A DNA stretch of 64,000 nt from Onchocerca lupi. Lineage: Eukaryota > Nematoda > Chromadorea > Rhabditida > Onchocercidae. Positions 26,501 through 34,416 of the stretch are shown here, piece after piece. The position numbers and the translations under genes were made by a program. Location: the NCBI GenBank assembly GCA_028564675.1, contig JAOVVO010000005.1, positions 186,001-250,000 of the forward strand, given 5' to 3'. The notes under the pieces are model-generated. The model did not search any database. It was not told the origin of the DNA and saw only the letters and a program-made list of their open reading frames with translations. Every line of letters begins with the position of its first letter. Within the stretch, counting starts at the first letter, position 1.

Positions 26501-28272
26501 CGAAATCTTTAAATACCATTTGCTGGTAATTATATTGAAGGATTTTTACTGTTTTTAAGGATGCCCTTGCAACAAAATTTCGATAATGATCAAAGTCTTT
26601 ATAATTTTTCATTATAAAGTTTGTTAAGACCTAAAAATTGTCAACTTTTCTGAAAACTCCTTTTTTTCGCAAAAAAATTTTTATAGCATTTACATTGTGA
26701 TTTAATTCTGATCAATAATTCATGAAAGAAAGAATCAAAATTTTTCCTTTAGTATATTTTCCACAGATGCTATCTGCAAAAGTAAGTTTTTAATATATTC
26801 TTCACTAAACAACATTATTAGTCTTTTCTTGAGTTGAAAGCAGAATTTATAACCAAATTCTATGGAGAATAAGAATCTTCAATTATTTATTAGATCAAGA
26901 TATATATATATATTCCATGAAATAAAAATTCCATAAATTCAAGTTTTTGAGAAAAATAGAGGAAGCAATTTTATGTTCAATTTAACAAGAATTTGCTTAT
27001 AAATTTTGGAAAGATTTCAGTTTAAGAAAATTAATCTTTCACCAGAATTTGAAAATTTAGAAAAAAAATTTCTTTTTTAAAAAACGATTTCTTTCTCCGG
27101 CTAAACTTTAATTATTGCAGGAAAAATTGCTGAATGCCCCGGTCGAATTGAATTTGAAATATTAGAAGTAGGAGATCTTTCACAGCTTAATGTCATCAAT
27201 GAAATTTTAGTAGAATCACCAGCTGCATGCGCGATGAAATGCTACGAAACTGTAAAATTTTTTACGTATCTTAGGTTTTAAAGCAATTAATTATTAAATA
27301 TGTAATTATCAACTCATTTATCAAAAAATTTAGAACATTGATTATTCCTTTCTTCAATAGAGATATCTTACAATATAAGCGCTTTTTATCATTGCTGCTT
27401 TATTTTTTGAGAAATTTTTTTCACATGGATTCCATTCTTAACTGATATAAGTCATTTTTGAAGGTAGATTGTACTTTCGCAGCATATAAACCAAGTCAAA
27501 ATGATGAATCAACAGCAGTATGCTTGTTGACAAATGGTTCTGCTGTTTGCTTATCACAGAAGGAATCTGTACCTCAGCACAAGGCTGGCGTATCACCACT
27601 TATTATCAGTTGCTTGAAATGTACCAGTACGTATTATATTTATTCATCCTCATTTTGCAGAAATTTTAATCTTCTCCGACGGTTGCTATTGCGTTTTAGA
27701 TCTTACTTGATTCAGTGCTGGTTTTGTTTTTATAAATCTTGCCAATGTGATCTAATTAAATTTTCAAAATTTGCTACTAATTCTTGCAGAATGCAATTAT
27801 ACCATCAGCGCTGTGACGGAATTGACGAAAATACATCAGCCGCAGATAGTGGAACCAGCACTTTCCATTGGACAGTGCGCTGAGATATGCTCGAAACATA
27901 GTTGCTCCATTTCTCAATACGATCATAAATCCAACCTTGTAAGCATCTTAGAGCTTGGTTTTCACATTTAGAATCATCAAAGAAATTATATGAATTTGGT
28001 TGATAAGAGCCTTAATAGCTCAGCCGAATTTTCTCTTGAGTTTTTCAGCACGTATAACAGATACCTCATGCATAGAAAAATTCTTGCAAAATTGTTAAAG
28101 ATTATGTAACAGTCTGCTACTGAATTTATGTAACAATCTGTTACTTATATCCGAATATTTTCAGTGTTCATTGACCTTAATGAAAGATCAAGCAGAATGC
28201 CCTCTCGAGACACCAATTGTAGTTAATGGTGACGAAGCTGTATTACTGGAATGCGTCCGATGCCTCGCATAG
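13010..28272 (+). CDS. Large secreted PAN/apple-module protein with mucin-like linkers
   Basis: Twenty-six exons join in phase to about 1820 residues: 13010-13094, 15744-16037, 16294-16407, 16551-16646, 17757-17893, 18309-18426, 18771-18869, 20229-20423, 20543-20621, 20879-21069, 21217-22344, 22522-22640, 22754-22895, 23019-23042 (or to 23078), 23264-23692, 23945-24063, 24255-24399, 24501-24560, 24691-25773, 25940-26041, 26350-26487, 26767-26781, 27121-27251, 27464-27626, 27790-27938, 28165-28272. The start is chosen because exon 1 encodes a clear signal peptide (MIRKVLFNVATLCLIIAISA) and its phase fits the acceptor at 15743. Seven cysteine modules follow (about residues 29-126, 197-291, 380-469, 846-932, 1084-1171, 1638-1735, 1736-1820). 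Most have an early CAxxC-type pair, middle cysteines and a terminal CxxC. They resemble PAN/apple domains, which bind protein or carbohydrate. Linkers are rich in Ser, Thr, Glu and Val and probably O-glycosylated. There is no C-terminal membrane segment, so it is probably secreted. Small exons, and the acceptors at 18770 and 26349, are the least certain parts. No orthologue symbol is claimed. Confidence 0.82.
13095..15743 (+). other. First intron of the PAN gene (2.6 kb)
   Basis: The donor is CAG|GTATGT and the acceptor TTTTTAG at 15743. It contains a poly-A run of about 25 (near 14519-14543) and a short minus-strand open frame (14083-14283) with no recognisable domain. A long first intron after a signal-peptide exon could carry regulatory sites, but I see none I can name. 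Confidence 0.55.
15744..16037 (+). other. PAN module 1 (single exon)
   Basis: This exon holds the whole first module, from ECPDDHL to CIKC. Cysteines are seen in the pattern C...CTQKC...C...C...C...CIKC. It is the only module not visibly split by an intron. The acceptor at 15742-15743 (TTTTTAG) gives phase 1, matching exon 1; the nearby acceptor at 15727 would break the frame. Confidence 0.75.
17398..17517 (+). repeat. 30-bp tandem repeat, four copies, in an intron
   Basis: Four consecutive 30-base units of the form TCATGATTATAATAATATAT followed by TAAATCAnAA lie in the intron between the exons at 16551 and 17757. The first three copies are nearly identical and the fourth is diverged. Noncoding AT-rich minisatellite. 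Confidence 0.9.
17757..18869 (+). other. PAN module 2 (exons 5-7)
   Basis: The module starts at MKCDED, has CAKKC and CC, continues in the exon at 18309 and ends with CVTC in the exon at 18771-18869. The split just after the early cysteine pair, in phase 0, is the same as in modules 4 to 7. The third exon uses a weak acceptor (GTTAAG, 18765-18770), chosen because an in-frame stop lies immediately upstream. Confidence 0.65.
19769..19796 (+). repeat. Poly-T tract
   Basis: A run of about 27 T in the intron between the exons at 18771 and 20229. Similar pure runs occur at about 14519-14543 (A), 30170-30190 (A), 32731-32751 (A) and 48174-48200 (T). They are length-unstable in sequencing, so local indels are possible. 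Confidence 0.8.
20543..21069 (+). other. PAN module 3 (exons 9-10)
   Basis: It begins CVVVFEV directly after a phase-1 intron and continues in the exon at 20879 with HCAYLC, then DACAAAVF, a further cysteine pair and the terminal CFRC. The second exon overlaps an unrelated longer open frame, but only this frame preserves the cysteine pattern and both splice phases. Confidence 0.7.
21217..22344 (+). other. Ser/Thr/Glu-rich mucin-like linker exon
   Basis: A single 1128-base exon encodes about 376 residues dominated by Thr, Ser, Glu and Val, with almost no cysteine or aromatic residues. It separates PAN modules 3 and 4 and contains the 39-bp repeat. The composition suggests an extended, O-glycosylated or phosphorylated spacer. 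Confidence 0.8.
21333..21560 (+). repeat. 39-bp in-frame tandem repeat, about 6 copies
   Basis: The unit encodes 13 residues, VETTLVPSVDAES, repeated nearly perfectly. VETTLVPS-type cores start at 21333, 21372, 21411, 21450, 21489 and 21528; the third copy has Lys for Glu (VKTTLVPS). Because 39 is divisible by three, copy-number change would keep the frame. Near identity at the DNA level suggests recent expansion. Confidence 0.95.
22522..22895 (+). other. PAN module 4 (exons 12-13)
   Basis: First exon begins GCIVTFQ and ends CAGRCYQ; second begins DGCTGAKYDP and ends WIHCTGC. It is the close sister of module 5: both share DGCxGAKxDP and WIHCxxC. Confidence 0.82.
23945..24399 (+). other. PAN module 5 (exons 16-17)
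   Basis: First exon begins DCTILFQV and ends CAKRCFM; second begins DGCVGAKFDP and ends LWIHCISC. Intron positions and phases match module 4 exactly, pointing to duplication of a two-exon unit. Confidence 0.82.
24691..25773 (+). other. Second large Ser/Thr/Glu-rich linker exon
   Basis: A 1083-base exon encodes about 361 residues of Ser, Thr, Glu, Val and Ile-rich sequence with no cysteine pattern, between PAN modules 5 and 6. The acceptor at 24690 is used because the one at 24655 leads straight into an in-frame stop. It lacks the 39-bp repeat. Confidence 0.8.
27121..28272 (+). other. PAN modules 6 and 7 (exons 23-26)
   Basis: Two modules lie back to back without a mucin-like linker. Module 6 runs from AECPGRIEF through CAMKCYET to CLKC (27121-27251 and 27464-27626). 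Module 7 runs from KCNYTIS through CAEIC and CSISQYD to CVRCLA and stop (27790-27938 and 28165-28272). Each is split after the first half in phase 0 and joined to its neighbour in phase 1. The protein ends four residues after the last CxxC begins plus two, with no tail or anchor. Confidence 0.8.
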
Positions 28273-28403
28273 TTCACAAATTGAATATTAAAACATCAGC
28301 AAACTTCTGTAAATTCTCATCAGTGTTCCTGCCTTTGATATATGATATCCAATGTTATTGTTCCAAAAAAAAATTGTTCTTAAAGCTAGTCTTTAACAGT
28401 TAG

Positions 28404-28409
28404 AATAAA
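28404..28409 (+). terminator. Poly(A) signal of the PAN gene
   Basis: AATAAA lies about 130 bases after the stop codon, in AT-rich 3' untranslated sequence. Confidence 0.5.
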
Positions 28410-29264
28410 TAAGTGAAAAGTCACATATACAAGGCCTATGAAAATAATCAAAAAATATTTTGAACGGGGAAAAAAACTTTTGTTAAATTTGTTCCATTAT
28501 TCATTATTCCTTCATTCAATATAAATTTCGACGATTTCCTAGATTTTAGCGATCTGTATATCGTAAATGATGATATAACTCAACATTCTCACTTCTTTCA
28601 TCTGATTGCTATCGATTAGGATCATTGCGCTATTTGTATTCATTTATTTATATTCCCAAATATATTATTTTTTTTTCTTTCAAATTATCGGAGCAAAAGA
28701 TGACAATCATTTAATCTACTCGAAAATTACAAGATTTAGTTATTTATTTTTTTTTCATATTGGGGCTGATATTTCCTAATCTTTCGAGCTTAGAGTGATT
28801 AGATATGATAATGAATGGAAAATAATAAATAAGACAAAAGTGATATGTCGATCAGATCAATCCTTAGTTCTTTCTATTCGGTGCATGGAGCAATGTTATA
28901 AAATATTTGTGCCTTTCTTCAATTTATCAAATAATAGTACGTAATCGAGTGCTTCGGTATCATTATTTAAATTTTTGTTATTCTCTTTTCAAATATTATT
29001 ATTGTTATTTTATTAACATGACACATCCAATACAATTATTGCTCAATTTTAAAAGTTTGGTATACAGAATAGACCAATTTGTTAAAAAAAACACATGGCC
29101 ACGCTATAATTCGCAAGCGAGCAATAATTTCGCGACAGTATTTAGCCAAGAATAAATGAGCGATCGATTAAACAAAAATAAAAATGAATCTTGAAATAAA
29201 AAGTTCAGTAGAATAAGATATAAAAAGAATTAATATTGTGAAAGCTGGAAGTTTATATGATTTT
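28410..29264. other. Convergent intergenic region
   Basis: This lies between the end of the plus-strand PAN gene and the end of the minus-strand coiled-coil gene. It should hold both 3' untranslated ends. An open frame at 28907-29155 (+) has no compatible splice partners or recognisable domain. Confidence 0.5.
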
Positions 29265-32200
29265 TTACTTTCTTTTATTATTTGAAATTTGATCAGATTT
29301 TTCTTTAGCTGTAGTCATTTCTTCACTTGAAATTTCTGATTTCAAGGCCAAAAACTGCGAGTGGGAAGATGAAGATGACGTTCCTATTAATAAATCTGAT
29401 AATTTCAATGATTAATTTCAATTTCAAAAAATCATTCCAGCAATGTTCAATTAATTCTCTTCAATTTAACGATCATAATAATCGTTTAAAAGGACGAACC
29501 AGTCGATATAGGTTGTGAAGTATTGAGCGGGGTTGTGCCAAAGCCAGAACTAGTATTATGCTTTGATGATCCGAAGCTAGTGGTTGTCTCTTTCAAGTTT
29601 TCCGACTTTAAATTATTGCTGAAGTTCGTCAACGAAACACTCTAAATTTTCACCGAATGAAGTATGAAATACTATCAGAAAAAAATAGTCTGCCCATCTT
29701 TGTTATTAGTAAAGATTCCGAAAGTGAAGAAAGCATGTTCAAAAAGCTCTTCTATCGAAGGTTTCTATTTTTTTTTGATCTCTGTGTTTTTTATTCAAAG
29801 TGTTTTTACTGGATTATACAGGTTTGCTAACATTCATTTGCTACATCACAACAGGACATACCTTTTGCTTAATTTAATCTACATAGGTATTTCTTTGAAT
29901 CTTAAAGAACCATATCAGTAATTCGAATATTTTTTATATATTCCGACCTGAAGAATTTATGCTTTTAAAAGTTAACCTACCTTACTTGTACTTAGCATAG
30001 GATTCAACGCTGAATTATCATATGAATGAATTGATGCAAGCTGAAATAATTTATTTTCAAGTTGTAGAAATTTTTCAACTTCCATACCGTTGTATGTAGT
30101 TGCATGGAAACAAAAAAAATTAAACATAACTACATCGAATTTGAATTTCATTTAAGCTAAAAATACTTCAAAAAAAAAAAAAAAAAAAAATCAAACCTGA
30201 ACACGCAACCTGGCAAGGAAACATTTCATGAGAACAGTAATTTCATCAATTTCATCTATCGATGGTGTATTTTGAATTGTGCTCTTAATACTTTTCATTA
30301 CTGATACATTCCTGATTTCCTCCAATTTTTGCAGTGCTTTGTCCAAATTCTCAATTGTCTGTAAATGAAACGAAATAGAATATTTTTGAAAAAACAAAAT
30401 AAGAAGTGGCAAAATAAGCTTCCAATTCAAATTTGTATTAACATCAAGTTTCATCAACTAAAAAAAAACTTCAATCAAAACTTCAAAACAAAATTTTAAA
30501 ACTTCAATGCGTACTTTTTGATAGCCAACAATTATTTCACAAACACCATAAAAACTTTGCTCGGATTGTTCTTCAGGCATTTGAACAAAAGGCTTGCGAA
30601 AATGAACATTCATCTGCTTGCTAAGTTCAGCATTCAACTTTTGCTCTCTTTTCGCTAATGCTTTCAGCTGTTGCATGAAAATATCGAATTTTGTTTTTTA
30701 AAAAAATCGATCCAAAAAATTTTCGAAAACATTTCATTCAGTAAATTGTCGGAATACAAACATAATTTGTGGTAAGTCCACGCATAAATAAAATGCATAC
30801 CAAAAACAAACGATATAAAAAAGAGTTCCAAGGAAGCATCAAAGTTTCAGAATCAAATCCTTACTCGAGCATCGATATCCCTGATTTTTTGCTTGTCGAG
30901 AAGAAGTTTTTCATCAAAGTTTTTGGTGCTATCTGCAACTTTCTTCAACTCACCGATTCCTTCATCGATCTTCAAGATGCGACGACTGAAACCTTCAATT
31001 TGTTGTTTAGAAATCTTCACATCGTTTTTGCTTTTTGCTGAAGTTCTGGGTGTTACTTTATTTCTGAAAATTTTAAAATATAAATTTATCATCCAACAAG
31101 AAAATTTTTTGCACCATTTCTGTGTTACATTTTGAAAGGAAAAAAATATATATATAATTAAATCATTCAATCATATTACGTCATTTGAATTATCATAATC
31201 CATCCTTCGTAGTAAAAGTTAGTAAAGATTTTATAGACAAATAATAAAGATCTTATTAATGTCAGGCTAACTATCATCTGCACAGATGTTATGTTATCAT
31301 CTTATCATTAATCTGAAAGAAAAAAGCTCAACGAGTGTCACATTAAGCGAATGAAAAATAAAATATATGTCTATGAAAATTGCTTTCAAATTTTTTAAAA
31401 ATCCTCAAATCTTTCAAACCATTACTTCTGCATATAATAAGTAAATTCATTTTCTGCATTTACATGTTTATTTGATTATTCTGATTGGATATTTTTTCAT
31501 CTTACACTTCACGATCTTACTTCGTGATGTTATGATACAGTAAAACTATCTGTCGCAACAGAATGTTGTTATATACTCAAATCAACTCAATATATATTCA
31601 AATCATCTCAATCAGCAATTTGCTCGATACTTTTGATTTGAATTTATAAACACACAAAATATGAGTATTTTCCGCCTCTTTCATCAACCAACTGTATTTA
31701 TCAAGCCAACATTTGTGCTGATTTTCTAATTCTTTCGTCCACGTTGCTTCAATATTATCCAATCGATTTTCAAGCTTCAAAAGCATTTTATGGAAAACTA
31801 TTTTTTAAGATTTCAAATCGCATGAATCATGTAAATATAATGGTTGGCATGAATTCATAAATTTAGTTGGATAATATGAAATAGATATTACTACATCATC
31901 TTATCGTTGATCATATTATCGTATCATGATTTATATCAACTGATCTTATATGATAATGTCATATTAATATAAGTTGCATAAAATGTCAAAAACAGGTTGA
32001 AGAATGACATTGACACGAGATATGTTTTTGACGTGTGTTTTTGAATATCACAAAAAACAGTTTTTGCAATTATAGAATTGTATCTACCAACTGTCATTTA
32101 ACATTTAACCGAGATAATTTCATTTAACCTAAGTAATTTCAGAACTAAAGAATTTAAAACTAAACCATACCATATGAATGGCATCTTCTGTCTTCTGATG

Positions 32201-33703
32201 AGTATGCTGGATTCGTTTCTGGAGAAGGATCAAATTCGAAGTTACATCGTCATGAATCTAGAACTTGTCTAATTAAAAATCTAAAAAAAGAATGAGAAAA
32301 TTTCTGGAAATCTCTGGTCACGACAAACTTCTGATCTGACTAGTTTGATAGCATAGAAAACATACTGGGATAGGATTACAAAAGTATGAAGCAACTGCAT
32401 TACTTTAACTTATTATCATCACCTTTAACTGCCGTGTTAAACTTTCTATGATAACTCGCGCCGTTTCCAGATCATCTGGCAACTCATCCGAAGAATTGAT
32501 CTCACTCTGGAATTTTCACTTTTATTTTAAAATATATTGATTGGTTCTAAATTAAAAAATTGGTATTTGATGAAGCAGTACACCACAAAATGTTTATAAT
32601 TTAAAAAGTTTGGCAGTTTCTGCATAATTCTTTTTTCCTTTGCAATGTATGATTGTGACAGCAGTCGCATGATTGGAAAAATAAATAATTACAAAATCAT
32701 TTCGAACATAATATCTGACTTTCAATTTCCAAAAAAAAAAAAAAAAAAAAAAATTATTGGAAGAATTGCAATCATTTACAGAAAGTAGGACAGTATCTCT
32801 AGAATAATTCGATGAATCCCGCTGGGGAAACATTTGTCTCCAAATATCATAAAATAACGGCACAACACTAAAATAATCGACCGATGAATCCTCTGAATGA
32901 TACAAATAATAATTCTATTTGAATTACTCCTTTTATCCAAACCATCTACTTTTCATGTACGAAATATATTCATAAAAATTTAATCTAATTTTGAAAATAG
33001 ATTTGTTGAATTCAATCCAGAAATTTAATCCTTGTTATATTCTTTCATTTAAGGTATGCAAATCATGAAGAAAATCTTGGTGAATATGAAAGCTGTACAG
33101 TGGTTTTTGGTAATAATTGCACTGAAAAACAAATTACTATTCTGTTTACATATAAAATTGTTATGCAACTTCTTTTTTTATCATTTGTGTGACATTCCAT
33201 ATTAATTTAACTAACCATCCATAAATCAACTACTCAACTTATGTCTTCCTTAACCAAAATGAACTCTCTGAAACATTTAACTTTAATCGCTTACCGCTTT
33301 CTTAGTTTTTATTTTTCGTTTCTTCATCATTAAGATCACTTCTCTTCTTAATTATAATTTTTATCAAACTATTTTGATGAATACAAAATCTTCCAGTTCT
33401 CAACCTTCCCTTTATTTTTTGCAATTCATATATTCTAATAGTGATACCCATATTATATATTTATTTCCATCGTATCTGCCAAGATCAAAGATAAAAGTTA
33501 AATGAAAAAAAAAAAAAAAAAAACAAGAATATGCCTCAGCCAACAAATACATTGTCCTATCGATTACTTCCTGCATATTGTAATAAATTGGGGTAACTCT
33601 TATTCGTAACTTTGTGCTCAAAGCATCAAAATAGCAAATTATTTCTAACTAATGATTTTATTTCTAAATGGATCTACCAGGCTAATCTTTTTAATGGATT
33701 CAT
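29265..33703 (-). CDS. Coiled-coil protein with short FG-containing tail, possibly nucleoporin-like
   Basis: Minus-strand exons in transcript order: 33703-33678, 33616-33551, 32867-32780, 32506-32423, 32257-32171, 31774-31656, 31063-30865, 30667-30515, 30458-30444, 30358-30197, 30040-29981, 29641-29500, 29383-29265; phases agree throughout, giving about 439 residues. From the exon at 32506 onward most of the protein is heptad-like helix (for example ARVIIESLTRQLK, QKRIQHTHQKTEDAI, LENRLDNIEATW, ALAKREQKLNAEL). The last 100 residues turn Ser/Thr/Asn-rich with SFGSS and SGFGTT and end in a basic NNKRK. Coiled coil plus FG dipeptides is seen in nucleoporins such as Nup214, Nup58 and Nup62, but two FG motifs are few and no beta-propeller is visible, so this is only a suggestion. 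The first three exons and the ATG at 33703 are tentative; an alternative third-exon acceptor is at 32892. The gene sits downstream of malt-1 on the same strand. Confidence 0.6.
30444..30458 (-). other. 15-nt microexon in the coiled-coil gene
   Basis: Reads LMKLD between a T-rich acceptor (TTTTTTTTTAG) and a GTTAAT donor, phase 0 on both sides. It extends the heptad pattern between ...IIVGYQK and TIENLDKAL. Skipping it would also keep frame, so it may be alternative or absent. Confidence 0.45.
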
Positions 33704-33862
33704 CAAGTAAATTGCGATTGTGAGTGTTTTGGTGTTTCGCAAAGTCGAAACTGGATTTTTGGCTTTGTAAATCTGAAAAAATTCTAAGAAAAAATTTTTT
33801 GAATAAAAATTTTCTACAAATGAAATATATTCAAGGAAAGAGAGAAAAATAACTGAACTTTT

Positions 33863-33915
33863 CTTTTCCTTTTTTTTTCTTTTTTCTTTTTTCTTTTTTT
33901 TTTTTTTTTTTTTAG
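33863..33915 (+). repeat. Polypyrimidine tract
   Basis: About 50 bases of only C and T ending in TAG, between malt-1 and the coiled-coil gene. On the transcribed minus strand it is A/G-only. A comparable polypurine tract occurs at about 4240-4274. Confidence 0.75.
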
Positions 33916-34353
33916 CAATCCCATGTTTTTAGAGCAATTCTTCACAATATATAGTAAATCTATGGATTAGCACCAAAAAAGGGAAATTTTGAAATTTTAC
34001 AATGAACAAAATTCTGTTACGATTATTTTACATTTGCTTATAATAATATCAAATCAGAAACGAGAAATTAAAGTGATAAGAAAACGAAGTGGAAAAAATG
34101 AAAGTGATATTCTAGCCTTCTTTCTTACTTGATAAACTTTATAAATGCTCTAAATGAAATACTTTAATTTCACGAAGAATTCCTACAAAAAATTGATAAT
34201 TATACTACATTATAAATAAAAATTCCATACTTTCCAACAGTTCTATAACACATATTTCGATGTCATAATTCAATTCTTTTAATCAAAACGAACAGCTGCT
34301 CCTATTTAGAATTTCTGCTGTATGTCTTTTATATATCAAAATACATTTGAATA

Positions 34354-34359
34354 TTTATT
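34354..34359 (-). terminator. Poly(A) signal of malt-1
   Basis: AATAAA on the minus strand about 60 bases beyond the stop codon. Confidence 0.5.
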
Positions 34360-34416
34360 ATACAAAATGCTAAAGACAAATTGAAATTGAAAATGAAATT
34401 TTCGAACAAAACAATA

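Larger units (their letters stand above)
33704..34416. other. Possible intercistronic region downstream of malt-1
   Basis: About 0.7 kb separates the malt-1 stop (34417-34419) from the tentative ATG of the next minus-strand gene. On the minus strand an AATAAA lies at 34359-34354. A TTTTTTCAG acceptor sits just upstream of the second gene (about 33773) with no matching donor, so it could be a trans-splice site. A C/T-only tract occupies about 33863-33915 on the plus strand. Confidence 0.4.

Noticed and set aside
29327..29648. Plus-strand gene resembling a COMM-domain C terminus
   Set aside because: No upstream plus-strand exons fit, and the minus strand of the same DNA continues the coiled-coil gene in phase.
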